Source of the DNA: HGM11368 sp051883455
GTDB lineage: Bacteria > Bacillota > Clostridia > Christensenellales > UBA3700
Assembly (NCBI GenBank): GCA_051883455.1
Contig: JBJETT010000005.1
Coordinates: 1 to 64,000, forward strand
Direction: 5' to 3'
Length of the DNA stretch: 64,000 bases
The notes under the pieces are model-generated. The model was not told the origin of the DNA. It saw only the letters and a program-made list of their open reading frames with translations, and did not search any database. Of this stretch, positions 43,401-52,595 are shown piece after piece; the stretch's first letter is position 1; each line of letters opens with the position of its first letter. The position numbers were made by a program, and so were the translations under genes.

Positions 43401-44543
43401 ATGTCCCATTGTTTCATAATTTGCGAATACAATCCACTACACAGCGGACACGTATACCATATACGCCAAGCCAAAGAGGCTACGGGCGGCGACGTTATTT
43501 GCATTATGAGCGGCAGTGTCGTACAGCGTGGCGAGTTGGCTGTTGCGGACAAATACACTCGCGCCGAATGGGCTATCAAAGCGGGCGCCGATATGGTGGT
43601 AGAGTTACCTGCCGTATACAGCCTTAGTTCCGCCGAGCTTTTTGCCCTCGGTGCTATCAAAATTATCTCACAATTTAATCAACCTTCATCCCTTTGTTTT
43701 GGCTCGGAGTGTTCGGACGTGAGTTTGCTTACGAGCCTTGCCTCGATTTTGTCGGACAACGAACAAATCGACTTACTCACACAAAGCAACCTCTCGCAAG
43801 GTCTATCCTATCCGCAAGCCTATTCGCTAGCCGTAAGCGAAGTATGCAAGGCAAACGGCAAAGACGATTTGGCAAATTTGCTCAACAGCCCCAACAATCT
43901 CCTTGCAATAGAATATATCAAGGCAATCAACAAGCTCAATCTTGCTATTACACCTATCGCAATCAAACGCCAAGGCGAGTACAACGACCTATCCGTAGAG
44001 GGAGAGTTTGCCTCCGCCTCGGCTATTCGCAACAACCTTGACAACAAAGAAATCGTACAAAAATATTGTCCGCCTTACGTAGCAGATTGCTTGCAATATT
44101 ATAGCGACTGCGACGATAGACTTTATTCCCTTCTTTCCTATCAACTACCTCGCCAAGACCTTGGCAAAATATGCGGAGTCAAAGAAGGAATTGACAACAG
44201 AATACTTCAAAAACTCGATACGTGCCACGATTTTTCAAGTTTTTTGCAAGCAGTCAAGACCAAACGCTACCCTATGGCGTATATCAAAAGATTGCTTCTC
44301 AATGCCCTCACTTACAACACGCTGACATACGAAGAACTCAAAGGTCAAGCCATCCAATACGTCAACGTTTTGGCAGTCAAAGAGGACAAAAAATCTCTGC
44401 TTTCGCTCTTTGATTGTGCCGTCACCACCAAGCAAAGCGACGCCTATAGACTAGAAAAAACCGACGTCCAGCGCAACGCCGACTTGCTATTTTCCTCAGT
44501 CAAATATCGCTACCGCTCGGTAATGTCGATAGTTAAAGATTAA
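43401..44543 (+). CDS. tmcAL: TmcAL (YlbM), tRNA-Met cytidine acetate ligase
   Basis: 380 residues. Forms N4-acetylcytidine at the wobble base of elongator tRNA-Met from acetate and ATP. N-terminal nucleotidyltransferase motif CEYNPLHSGHVYH at about 8-20, then GSVVQRGELAVADKYTRAEWA and GADMVVELPAVYSLSSAELFA, the family's signature. Divergent from pta-ackA, with which it shares the substrate acetate. Preceded by AAAGGCGGG. Location near rpmF and ylbJ follows Bacillus. Confidence 0.93.
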   Translation: MSHCFIICEYNPLHSGHVYHIRQAKEATGGDVICIMSGSVVQRGELAVADKYTRAEWAIKAGADMVVELPAVYSLSSAELFALGAIKIISQFNQPSSLCFGSECSDVSLLTSLASILSDNEQIDLLTQSNLSQGLSYPQAYSLAVSEVCKANGKDDLANLLNSPNNLLAIEYIKAINKLNLAITPIAIKRQGEYNDLSVEGEFASASAIRNNLDNKEIVQKYCPPYVADCLQYYSDCDDRLYSLLSYQLPRQDLGKICGVKEGIDNRILQKLDTCHDFSSFLQAVKTKRYPMAYIKRLLLNALTYNTLTYEELKGQAIQYVNVLAVKEDKKSLLSLFDCAVTTKQSDAYRLEKTDVQRNADLLFSSVKYRYRSVMSIVKD

Positions 44544-44675
44544 AGTATTGCCAACGATACGTAATATAATTCGGTTATTAAATATCGTAATCATTTGCTA
44601 GTTGTCAACTATCGGCAACCCCAACGCTTTTCCAAAGTGCCGTAATCTATCGTTATTTATCGGCGCCCAATCTAA

Positions 44676-44681
44676 TATAAT
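44676..44681 (+). promoter_or_regulatory. -10 box immediately before ylbJ
   Basis: A perfect TATAAT five bases before the ATG at 44687. No good -35 (TTATTT at 44653-44658 is weak) and no ribosome site, so a leaderless transcript is possible. Confidence 0.45.
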
Positions 44682-44686
44682 CTAAT

Positions 44687-45676
44687 ATGGAGCGCAGTAT
44701 CGATCTCAAAAAAGCCCTGCCCCTATCGTTGGTTGCGGGCTTTTTTATTACCTTTCTCATAGTCAATCCTTCACGCTATATTGCGTCGGTATCGCGTAGC
44801 TTGATACTCTTTGCCAAGGCGGTATTGCCGTCGCTCTTTCCATTTTTGTTTTTCTCAAGCTTACTCACTTGCGTGGGTGGCGGATATTTGCTCGGGGTGG
44901 TATTTGCCAAGCCGATATCCAAGGTATTTCACGCTCCGCCTATCAGCGGCTACGTCATGGTTTTGAGCCTCGTCAGCGGTTATCCTATGGGTAGCAAAAT
45001 TATATGCGACCTATATCAAGCAGGCATGCTTACTAGAGAGGACGCCAAGCATATCACGGCGTTTTGCTCCACGTCGGGACCCTTGTTTATACTAGGAACG
45101 GTAGGTGCAACGCTCTTCCAATCTTCCTATCTCGGTTGGGTTTTACTATCTTGTCACGTGCTCGGCGCACTTATCAACGGCATAATATTTAGACCAAAAA
45201 AGCAAGCTTTTTCGCCTATTTTACCTACCATACAACGGGTAGACTCGCTACTAGACGCGTGCATCAAAAATAGCGTTACTACCATACTTGCCATAGGCGG
45301 ATATATCACCATTTTCGGCATGATCGGCGACGTTTTGGTGGACGTTGGATTGGTGGATTTGACAAGCAAAATTCTCGGCTTTATTCTTCGCCCTCTCGGC
45401 GTGACCGATAGCTTGTGCTACGGCGTCGCTCTATCCTTTATAGAACTCACGCGCGGCTTTGATTATATAGCTCACGCGAGCATAAAAACAACGACAGCCC
45501 TGCCGTATTTGGCGGGACTGTTGTCTTTGGGTGGTGCTTGTATCACCTTTCAATCTATGAGTTTTTTGAGCAAATGCGGTATCAATGCAAGATATTATAT
45601 ACTTACCAAACTAACTCAAGCCTTCATCACCTTTGGCTTAAGCTTGCTCACCTGTCTTGCCGTCAATTTCGGTTGA
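44687..45676 (+). CDS. ylbJ: YlbJ-like sporulation/nucleoside-recognition membrane protein
   Basis: 329 residues with about eight hydrophobic helices. It contains two nucleoside-recognition (Gate) domains: LFPFLFFSSLLTCVGGGYLLG and SGPLFILGTVGATLF, then YITIFGMIGDVLVDVGLVD. YlbJ is needed for spore cortex formation in Bacillus. The family also occurs in gut Clostridia whose sporulation is uncertain; the gene alone does not prove sporulation. It may start on a leaderless mRNA. Its 3-prime end overlaps a convergent gene by 14 bases. Confidence 0.85.
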   Translation: MERSIDLKKALPLSLVAGFFITFLIVNPSRYIASVSRSLILFAKAVLPSLFPFLFFSSLLTCVGGGYLLGVVFAKPISKVFHAPPISGYVMVLSLVSGYPMGSKIICDLYQAGMLTREDAKHITAFCSTSGPLFILGTVGATLFQSSYLGWVLLSCHVLGALINGIIFRPKKQAFSPILPTIQRVDSLLDACIKNSVTTILAIGGYITIFGMIGDVLVDVGLVDLTSKILGFILRPLGVTDSLCYGVALSFIELTRGFDYIAHASIKTTTALPYLAGLLSLGGACITFQSMSFLSKCGINARYYILTKLTQAFITFGLSLLTCLAVNFG

Positions 45677-46139
45677 TAGGCTCGCTCATAAGCTTAAACA
45701 ATTCTTGTTTGCTTGCCGACACGTCGTCGAGAGTTTGCCTGAGATAATACTCCGCACCGTTCATCACGTTGGCTATTTGCTTATAGCTTTGGTCGATAAC
45801 GTTGTTTGCGTAAGCCGTTGCGTCGTTCACAATCTTTTGCGCTTGTTCTCTAGCTTGGACGATAATCTCGTTTTCGCTGAGCATGCGATTGGCTTCTCTC
45901 TCTGCGCCCGCGAGAATATCGTTTGCGGCACGATTGGCGTCCTCAATCAAGGCGTCTCTCTGTCCAATTATCACTCTTGCTTCGGCAATAGAATCAGGCA
46001 AGGCTTCTTTGACTGCCGCAATTATATCGAGGGCAACCATATCGTCGATAATTCTACCGTTGCCTATAAGAGGCTTTTTACCCAGTCTTATCATCTCTGC
46101 CAATTTGTCGAGCATAACTTCGATATTGTTGTTATTCAT
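45663..46139 (-). CDS. Coiled-coil protein, ATP synthase B/DivIVA-like
   Basis: 158 residues, Ala/Glu/Arg-rich, mostly helical; heptads at about 50-140 (RDALIEDANRAANDILAGAE, AREQAQKIVNDATAYANNVI). Such coiled-coil proteins are often found next to coaD in Clostridia. Possible roles are scaffold or division-related, but none is shown. It overlaps the fusion gene upstream by eight bases, so it is in the same transcript as rsmD-coaD. Confidence 0.72.
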   Translation of the reverse strand: MNNNNIEVMLDKLAEMIRLGKKPLIGNGRIIDDMVALDIIAAVKEALPDSIAEARVIIGQRDALIEDANRAANDILAGAEREANRMLSENEIIVQAREQAQKIVNDATAYANNVIDQSYKQIANVMNGAEYYLRQTLDDVSASKQELFKLMSEPINRN

Positions 46140-47142
46140 ACTTTTCTCCCAATATTTTTTCTATAGTTTTTATGCAGTTGTCGGGCACTAGCCCTCTCAA
46201 CGACGTCTTACTTTTTAGCATATCTCTCACAACGCTAGACGATACGTCTATCAAGTTATCCGACTTGTACAGCGTCGTTTCCACGCCCCCGTGCGACTTG
46301 TTAAATTCGCTCATCTCGCTCTCATAGGCGTAATCCTTTTCGTCACGATAACCTCTTACGATATTGCCAATATGATGTTCGTTGCAATATTCGAACACCA
46401 TTCCGCCCCAGTCGTCCACTCTCACGTTAAGGGTATTTTCTAAGGCTTTTTCGACTATTAGTCTTCGTTCATTTCTATCGAAGAGATAGTTTTTGTCGGG
46501 GTTGTCTGCCACCAAAACCACCACTTTGTCCCACTCTTGCAAGGCCTCTTCGACCAGCCACGTGTGTCCTTTGGTGATTGGGTCGAAGCTCCCCGGTATC
46601 AAAGCAATCTTCTTGGTGCGAGCGATAAAGTCCACGATTATACTTCCGTATTTTTTACGTTTAGCTATCCACCACTCGTCCGTCAAGGTATATTTTTTGT
46701 CCTTATCGTGTTCGTAAATGATATATCCGCCGTCCTCTAGCAAATCTCTTTCCAAAACGATTGAGCAAATATCTCCGATATAATCGGTCTTATAAGGCGG
46801 GTCAACGAAGATAAAGTCTTGCTTGTAGGCACTTCTCAACGCACTCTCAAAGTCGCTATTGACGACTCGATAGTCGTCCTTGATACCGACGAGATTTCTC
46901 TGTGTGAGCGCAATACTACTCTTGCTCTTGTCGACGAACGTTACTTGTTTGGCTCCTCTAGACAACGCCTCTATGCCCATACCGCCACTACCGCAAAACA
47001 AGTCCAAAAAGCAACTTCCCGCCACGTCGAATTGAATGGTATTGAAGATATTTTCCTTGACCATATCACTCGTCGGTCTGACGTCGTTGCCCTTGGGCGA
47101 TTCTATCTTTCTTCCACGGTACTTTCCGCTGACTACTCTCAT
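46132..47142 (-). CDS. RsmD-CoaD fusion: 16S rRNA (guanine-966) methyltransferase plus phosphopantetheine adenylyltransferase
   Basis: 336 residues in one frame. Residues 1-172 are RsmD: VSGKYRGRKIESP, SAM motif DLFCGSGGMG (47-56) and catalytic DPPY (114-117). Residues 177-336 are CoaD: PGSFDPITKGH (183-193), IVRGYRDEKDYAYE (261-274) and SSSVVR (301-306). In Bacillus, ylbH (rsmD) and coaD are two adjacent genes; here no stop, ribosome site or start lies between. The junction RTKKIALIPG leaves no linker. CoaD makes dephospho-CoA; RsmD modifies 16S rRNA. The enzymes have no known joint function. Confidence 0.88.
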   Translation of the reverse strand: MRVVSGKYRGRKIESPKGNDVRPTSDMVKENIFNTIQFDVAGSCFLDLFCGSGGMGIEALSRGAKQVTFVDKSKSSIALTQRNLVGIKDDYRVVNSDFESALRSAYKQDFIFVDPPYKTDYIGDICSIVLERDLLEDGGYIIYEHDKDKKYTLTDEWWIAKRKKYGSIIVDFIARTKKIALIPGSFDPITKGHTWLVEEALQEWDKVVVLVADNPDKNYLFDRNERRLIVEKALENTLNVRVDDWGGMVFEYCNEHHIGNIVRGYRDEKDYAYESEMSEFNKSHGGVETTLYKSDNLIDVSSSVVRDMLKSKTSLRGLVPDNCIKTIEKILGEKYE

Positions 47143-47678
47143 TTTACAATTTCCTTATCGGTGACGATATAATCCATCTTCTTATCCCACGGCTCGGCGT
47201 CAATCTCGTCCACCATTTGGCAATCGAAGCATATTCCCACTTTGACGCACTCGCACTTGTCGAAGAATCTATCGTAATAGCCCTTGCCTTTGCCCAAACG
47301 GTTGAGCTCTTTATCGCCGGCTAGCATAGGCGTAATGCAAAGGTCTATTTTTACTTGCTCGGGGGATAGTTCTCTCCCCTTTGGCTCGCTTATCCCGAAG
47401 TCGCCTATCTCGTACTCGGTATCTTCATTCACTTGCACGAGGAGCATATCTTTTCCACGCACTATAGGCAAGTATACGGTGGCATTGCGGATAAAATATT
47501 CTATCAATGTTTCCGTCGACACCTCGCTATCCAAAGCGTTGTATATACACACCGACTCTGGTTCAAGCCCCAAAGATAGCAGGTTGTTTGCCACCCTCTC
47601 GCTCGCCGATTTTTTGTCGGCTGTGCTCATTGCTTTTAGGCGCGCTCTAATCTCTCGGCGCAGTTGCTGTTTGTTCAT
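47139..47678 (-). CDS. 5-formyltetrahydrofolate cyclo-ligase
   Basis: 179 residues from the ATG at 47678. Converts 5-formyl-THF to methenyl-THF. C-terminal ATP-binding signature RLGKGKGYYDRFF is at about 123-135. Start chosen because TAATG couples it to the hydratase stop; a longer opening starts in that gene. The rsmD-coaD start overlaps its stop by four bases (ATGA). Confidence 0.9.
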   Translation of the reverse strand: MNKQQLRREIRARLKAMSTADKKSASERVANNLLSLGLEPESVCIYNALDSEVSTETLIEYFIRNATVYLPIVRGKDMLLVQVNEDTEYEIGDFGISEPKGRELSPEQVKIDLCITPMLAGDKELNRLGKGKGYYDRFFDKCECVKVGICFDCQMVDEIDAEPWDKKMDYIVTDKEIVK

Positions 47679-49936
47679 TACAGTTGGCTCTTGTAATAAT
47701 TGATAAGGCAACCTTGCTTGATAATCTCTCTCTCGTCGTCGGTCAAAGCGTCCAATCTTAAAGTAACGTCAATACTTTGCTCTCCCCTTACTACTTTGGC
47801 AGGGAACTCTCTATCGCCCTTCATCAATTTTTCTTTGACGTCCTTGACGATAATTATATCGCCTTGCTCGAACTTGTCGTCGCTGACAAAAGGCAACATA
47901 CCCCAGTTGATGAGGTTGCTACGATATCTCTTGGTAGCGTATTCTTTGGCGATATTGCACACACCGCCCAGCACTCTTTGGCAACTTGCGGCTTGCTCTC
48001 TTGCGCTACCGTCGCCCGGTTTGATTGCGTAGACACCGCTACCGATAGAGGTCGTACCTTCTAATTGCAAGCCCGATTTAGCTACTGCCTCGGCGTATTG
48101 CTTAGGTAGTCCGTTCTCTCTTCTTGAGAGTTCATCGGCGTAGATTTCTTTAGCTCTGCCCACGTATTTCGGCTCTTTTCTCGACAATGCAAACTCTGCA
48201 AGCTTGAGCGGATTGCTACGATAACTCGAAGTTTCGCCAGACGGTATAAGCTCATCGGTAGTTGTAACGGGGTCGTAGATTGCCGCCGCCAATTTGACGA
48301 TGACGTTGTCTGTCAAAGATATGACTTGCGGCCAATCGCAAATGTTTGGTCCGTATTCCAATTCGGCATCAGGTTGAGCCTTGCCCCAACCGTTGTACAC
48401 TCTCTTGGCGTAGATTGAGCCGTCGTACTCGAAGGTAGGCACGGTGTTGTCGTAGTCAATATCGGTAGCCGCCGTCAAAACGCCGCCGTTCAAAGCAGTT
48501 GCGGCGATAGAGCGTGCGTCCATGAGCGCAACGGAAGCAATTTGGTTGTTGCCGGGTTTGCTACCTTCTCTACTCTCGAAGTTACGGGTAGTATGTCTGA
48601 TAGACAAAGCGTTGTTGGCAGGCACGTCCCCCGCACCGAAGCAAGGTCCGCAGAACGCCGATTTTACGTTAGCGCCCGCCTTGACGAGCTCGGCAATAGC
48701 GCCTTTCTTGAGCAAATCGTAATAGATAGGCGTAGAAGAAGGATATATGTTGAGGGTGAACTTTCCGCTACCCACCGCGCCGTCTTTGAGTATGCTTGCG
48801 GCTTCGACGATATTGTCGTAAGTACCGCCCGCGCAACCCGCGATGACGCCTTGCTCTACCATAACCTTGCCGTCCACGATTTTGTCGGTCAGACGGAACT
48901 TAATCTTAGGGTTGCCAAGTAACTTGTTGCCTTCCTTTTCTACTTGCGACAAGATATCGTAAGGATTTTCTATCACGTCCTTTAGGGCAAACACGTTGCT
49001 TGGGTGGAAAGGAAGCGCAATTTGAGGCACTATCTTGTCGAGGTCGACCTCTACCACACCGTCGTAATAAGCCACGTCTTGAGGCTTGATTGGCTTGTAG
49101 TCGTCGAGTCTACCTCTAACCGCGTAATAATCCTTTACCTCGCTATCGTCGGTACGCCAAATAGACGTCAAACACGTCGTTTCGGTAGTCATAACGTCAA
49201 TGCCGTTACGGAACTCTATAGGAAGGTTGGCAATGCCGTCCCCGACAAATTCCATGACTTTATTCTTTACGTAACCTTTGGAGAAGACCGCTCCAATGAT
49301 AGCAAGAGCCACGTCTTGAGGACCTACGCCCTTGCGAGGCTTGCCGCTGAGGCTTACGGCTATTACGTCGGGATATTTGATGTCGTAGGTACGAGAGAGA
49401 AGTTGCTTAACTAGCTCGGGTCCGCCCTCGCCTACGGCCATAGTGCCGAGCGCACCGTATCTGGTGTGAGAGTCGCTACCGAGTAGCATTTTACCGCAAC
49501 CGCTCATACACTCTCTCATATAGGTGTGAATGACTGCTTGATGAGGCGGTACGAAAATTCCGCCGTACTTCTTGGCTGCACTCAGTCCGAAGACGTGGTC
49601 GTCTTCGTTGATAGTACCGCCCACCGCGCAAAGACTGTTGTGACAGTTGGTCAGCACGTATGGGATTGGGAATTGTTTTAGTCCGCTAGCTTTGGCGGTC
49701 TGAATTATGCCAACGTAAGTGATATCGTGCGACGCTAGTCCGTCGAATTTGATATTAAGCGCGCCGTCCTTGACGGTCTTAGCACCCACGTTGTGCGCCG
49801 AAAGAATAGAGTAAGCCATCGTACCTTGATAGGCATTCTCGAGAGTCTTGGCGTCCAAGCCTAGTCCTTTTACTTGGTCGGCGTCGTAGAATTTTCCGCC
49901 AACCAGATACATACCTTGTTGAGAAAGTTTGATCAT
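47678..49936 (-). CDS. Aconitase-family hydratase (752 residues)
   Basis: Aconitase/LeuC-type Fe-S dehydratase, with the swivel domain fused at the C-terminus (VPFVSDDKF-like region near 680). The Fe-S cysteines appear as GCAGG (about 375) and AFCGPC (about 440), with GSDSHTRYGALG earlier. This length and order match the clostridial form usually annotated simply as hydratase; it differs from classic AcnA/AcnB, so the substrate could be another 3-hydroxy-acid. No other TCA genes are near. Confidence 0.85.
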   Translation of the reverse strand: MIKLSQQGMYLVGGKFYDADQVKGLGLDAKTLENAYQGTMAYSILSAHNVGAKTVKDGALNIKFDGLASHDITYVGIIQTAKASGLKQFPIPYVLTNCHNSLCAVGGTINEDDHVFGLSAAKKYGGIFVPPHQAVIHTYMRECMSGCGKMLLGSDSHTRYGALGTMAVGEGGPELVKQLLSRTYDIKYPDVIAVSLSGKPRKGVGPQDVALAIIGAVFSKGYVKNKVMEFVGDGIANLPIEFRNGIDVMTTETTCLTSIWRTDDSEVKDYYAVRGRLDDYKPIKPQDVAYYDGVVEVDLDKIVPQIALPFHPSNVFALKDVIENPYDILSQVEKEGNKLLGNPKIKFRLTDKIVDGKVMVEQGVIAGCAGGTYDNIVEAASILKDGAVGSGKFTLNIYPSSTPIYYDLLKKGAIAELVKAGANVKSAFCGPCFGAGDVPANNALSIRHTTRNFESREGSKPGNNQIASVALMDARSIAATALNGGVLTAATDIDYDNTVPTFEYDGSIYAKRVYNGWGKAQPDAELEYGPNICDWPQVISLTDNVIVKLAAAIYDPVTTTDELIPSGETSSYRSNPLKLAEFALSRKEPKYVGRAKEIYADELSRRENGLPKQYAEAVAKSGLQLEGTTSIGSGVYAIKPGDGSAREQAASCQRVLGGVCNIAKEYATKRYRSNLINWGMLPFVSDDKFEQGDIIIVKDVKEKLMKGDREFPAKVVRGEQSIDVTLRLDALTDDEREIIKQGCLINYYKSQL

Positions 49937-49999
49937 AAATTGCTCCGTATAATTATTAACTTATAAAAATATATTACAACAATCCTATCCAAAAATCAA

Positions 50000-50024
50000 T
50001 AAAAAAGCCCCGAAAAGTCGAGGC
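50000..50024 (-). terminator. Terminator of the DUF2156 gene
   Basis: GCCCCGA (50007-50013) / TCGAGGC (50018-50024) with one wobble pair; T run on the minus strand. Confidence 0.78.
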
Positions 50025-50053
50025 AGTTATTGGTATTGAGTTTTATGGGCGTA

Positions 50054-50998
50054 TTATTTGAGGGTGACGGCGTATTTTTGCGCCCAACCCACGGGATAAA
50101 GCGACCTTTTGGAGCGTCTAAGCCCTTCCAATCCCATATCCTCTTGCCTATTGACGATACGGCAATTTTCAAAGTGCTTTTTGGCAAACATTTGGCAAAT
50201 AGCGGGATAAACGCCGTTGTATGCGATATCGCCCTTTTCGATATGCGTTATGCCCACGCCCGACGGGGTAATCTCGCCCATACTAAATGCGATTATCTTG
50301 CCGTCGTACTCGATGACGTCGGCAAAGCAACGAGGACAAGTACCTACTCTGCTAAGAGCCATTTTGACAAGCTTTAGTTCGTCGGCTTCGGCGTCACTGT
50401 ATTCTTCGTCAAAGGACTTGGTGCTTTGCCAGCCCGATATCAGTTGCATAACTTTGTCGTAGTCGCTAGGTTGATAATCTCTAAACACGTACCCCTTGCC
50501 GTCCACCGAAGTGCTGTAGGCTTGGACAAAACGCTTGATATGATTGCGCTTTGAGTGGTATTTTTTGCCTTCGAGATATATTAGGTCGTGAGGGTCGTAG
50601 AGATACTCGTCGTAGTCGTGATTGATGACCAAGTTATATTTGTCGCTATCGAGCAGTTGCACGTATTCTTCGGGCGTGCTCATGACGTACATCTTTTCGC
50701 CTTGACTTAGACAAAAATCCGCCAAATCGTCGTAAGCCGTCTTTATTTTGTCAATAGTGGTAAGAGGTGGCAGGTAGACGTATCCGTCCACTCCGCTTTC
50801 CTCGTCAAAGTACTCGGCGTGAGGCAAAAATCTCAAATAAATCACCCCGTTTTCGAAGGCGATTTGCATACTTTCATAGTTAAAAAACTTCCAACCTTTG
50901 AGGTACAACGGAGAGTATTCGCTACCGTTGTAGTGCGTCTTAGCCAAAATTTTGTCAATCTCGCAAAAATCTTGCTCCTCAATTCTTCTAAATTGCAT
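50054..50998 (-). CDS. DUF2156 protein (phosphatidylglycerol lysyltransferase C-terminal-like)
   Basis: 314 residues from the ATG at 50998. Tandem GNAT-like fold of the DUF2156 family: EYLYDPHDLIYLEGKKYHSKRNHIKRF and NRQEDMGLEGLRRSKRSLYP. Related to the catalytic domain of MprF but without membrane helices, so it is a soluble aminoacyl- or acyltransferase of unknown target. AAGGGA precedes the ATG at 50998; an ATG at 51013 overlaps the divergent promoter and lacks a ribosome site. Confidence 0.85.
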   Translation of the reverse strand: MQFRRIEEQDFCEIDKILAKTHYNGSEYSPLYLKGWKFFNYESMQIAFENGVIYLRFLPHAEYFDEESGVDGYVYLPPLTTIDKIKTAYDDLADFCLSQGEKMYVMSTPEEYVQLLDSDKYNLVINHDYDEYLYDPHDLIYLEGKKYHSKRNHIKRFVQAYSTSVDGKGYVFRDYQPSDYDKVMQLISGWQSTKSFDEEYSDAEADELKLVKMALSRVGTCPRCFADVIEYDGKIIAFSMGEITPSGVGITHIEKGDIAYNGVYPAICQMFAKKHFENCRIVNRQEDMGLEGLRRSKRSLYPVGWAQKYAVTLK

Positions 50999-51006
50999 AT
51001 ATTCCC

Positions 51007-51036
51007 TTGCCACGCACGGCGAAAATTTGGTATAAT
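51007..51036 (+). promoter_or_regulatory. Promoter placing the start of transcription at the ATG
   Basis: TTGCCA (51007-51012), an 18-base spacer and TATAAT (51031-51036); the ATG at 51043 is six bases after the -10 box. The promoter lies over the divergent DUF2156 start region. Confidence 0.62.
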
Positions 51037-51042
51037 TTCGTT

Positions 51043-51546
51043 ATGAAAACTACCTTTAGATACAAACCTAACGCGTGGATAGCGGCAACTTCTACCGTCC
51101 TATCAATTATACTATTGGTATGTGCGATTGTCAACGTTCTTAGACTTTGCGGCGTGAGAAATATGCAATCTTACAACTATACACTTGACATTATCGCAAC
51201 GATAATATGCGTGGTTATGCCTACGATTTTGTTGTCGATGATTTATCTCTCGGCGTACACTCTCACCGAGCGCGGTATACGATGCAATATAGGCGTATTT
51301 TTCCACACGATAAGCTATCAAGATATCTTGCTCATCAGACAAGACAGCGACAAGACGGTACTGATATTGTATATCAAGGCGAGCAAACAAGGTCAGGTAG
51401 TAGATTCTCGTAGCGGTATTGAGGCCAATATACTTCAAATTAATGTAAATAAGAGGCACTTCGATACCATAATAGACGCTATCAAAGCCCACAACCATCA
51501 CACTATCTACGAGATATTGCCAATGGCGCATAAGGAGAAAAAATGA
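51043..51546 (+). CDS. Membrane protein with PH-like C-terminal domain
   Basis: 167 residues from the ATG at 51043. Two hydrophobic helices (about 11-38 and 52-80) followed by a soluble part with the bPH pattern: LTERGIRCNIGVFFHTISYQDI and LYIKASKQGQVVDSRSG. The family is not certain. First gene of an operon with rdgB, a phosphoesterase and typA. It overlaps rdgB by four bases (ATGA). Probably translated from a leaderless mRNA; an ATG at 51007 would precede the promoter and is rejected. Confidence 0.68.
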   Translation: MKTTFRYKPNAWIAATSTVLSIILLVCAIVNVLRLCGVRNMQSYNYTLDIIATIICVVMPTILLSMIYLSAYTLTERGIRCNIGVFFHTISYQDILLIRQDSDKTVLILYIKASKQGQVVDSRSGIEANILQINVNKRHFDTIIDAIKAHNHHTIYEILPMAHKEKK

Positions 51547-52130
51547 AAGCTGTATTAGCGAGCAACAACGCTCACAAACTTCAAGAAATCAGAGCCATTT
51601 TGGGCGACTGCTTCGAGCATATATATTCACTCAAAGAATTGGGCGTGGACGTCGAGGTAGAAGAAAACGGCAAGACCTTCGTCCAAAACGCAATCATCAA
51701 AGCCGACACGATATGCCGTATGACGGGACTCGTTGCCATAGCCGACGACAGCGGATTGGAAGTTGAGGCTTTGGGCGGACAACCGGGGGTATACTCGGCT
51801 CGTTTTGCGGGAGAGCCTTGCAACGACGACAACAACAATGCTCTACTACTCGATAGACTTCACTCTCTAGAAAAGACTCAACCTGCCAATCGCAAGGCAC
51901 GTTTCGTGTCGGTAGTGGCTATTTGCTACCCCGACGGCTCGGGCAAATACGCCGAGGGCTACGTAGAAGGCACAATCCTTGACGAATATCGTGGCGACAA
52001 GGGCTTTGGCTACGACCCACTCTTCTATTGCAACCGACTCTCCAAGACCTTTGCCGAGGCTAGCATGGAAGAAAAGAACACCGTTTCGCACCGCGCTATG
52101 GCTCTGCAACGCTTGAGAGAGATGCTATGA
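51543..52130 (+). CDS. rdgB: XTP/dITP diphosphatase (RdgB/HAM1)
   Basis: 195 residues. Removes non-canonical purine triphosphates. Start ASNNAHKLQEIRAIL; IADDSGLEVEALGGQPGVYSARFAG; GYDPLFYC near the C-terminus. AAGGAGAA precedes the ATG; the start overlaps the upstream gene by four bases and the end overlaps the phosphoesterase by four bases. Confidence 0.95.
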   Translation: MKAVLASNNAHKLQEIRAILGDCFEHIYSLKELGVDVEVEENGKTFVQNAIIKADTICRMTGLVAIADDSGLEVEALGGQPGVYSARFAGEPCNDDNNNALLLDRLHSLEKTQPANRKARFVSVVAICYPDGSGKYAEGYVEGTILDEYRGDKGFGYDPLFYCNRLSKTFAEASMEEKNTVSHRAMALQRLREML

Positions 52131-52585
52131 AGACTATCGTCGTAATGTCCGACACTCACAATATCTTGCGCCCTACCGACGAGTTTTTCGATGTATTGGA
52201 CAGTAGCGACTATATCTTTCATTTGGGTGACGGCAGTAGCGACGTGGAGATGCTAAGACAAGCCTTTGGCGACAAGGTAATTGCAGTCAAGGGCAACTGC
52301 GACCACTCAAGCCTACCCTTGCAAAGGATAGTTCAAGTGGAAGGCGTCAAGTTTTTGCTCACTCACGGACATTGCTACAAGGTCAAGACCGACACGGTAG
52401 ACTTGCACACCGAGTGTATTATCGAAGGTGTAAAGGTGGGCTTGTACGGACATACTCACCGTGCACAGATAGACACCGAGGACGGCGTAACTCTCATCAA
52501 TCCCGGGTCGCTTGGTTACGGCAGAACGTATTGCTACGTCACCGTACAAGGAGATAGATTATTTAGCAAAATCGTAACACTTTAA
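52127..52585 (+). CDS. YfcE/MJ0936-type metallophosphoesterase
   Basis: 152 residues. Calcineurin-like fold with metal ligands in VMSDTHN, HLGDGSSD, VKGNCDH, LTHGH and YGHTHRA. Acts on phosphodiesters in family members studied; substrate in vivo unknown. rdgB-yfcE adjacency is common in Firmicutes (ysnA-ysnB). Confidence 0.92.
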   Translation: MKTIVVMSDTHNILRPTDEFFDVLDSSDYIFHLGDGSSDVEMLRQAFGDKVIAVKGNCDHSSLPLQRIVQVEGVKFLLTHGHCYKVKTDTVDLHTECIIEGVKVGLYGHTHRAQIDTEDGVTLINPGSLGYGRTYCYVTVQGDRLFSKIVTL

Positions 52586-52595
52586 GGACAAATAT

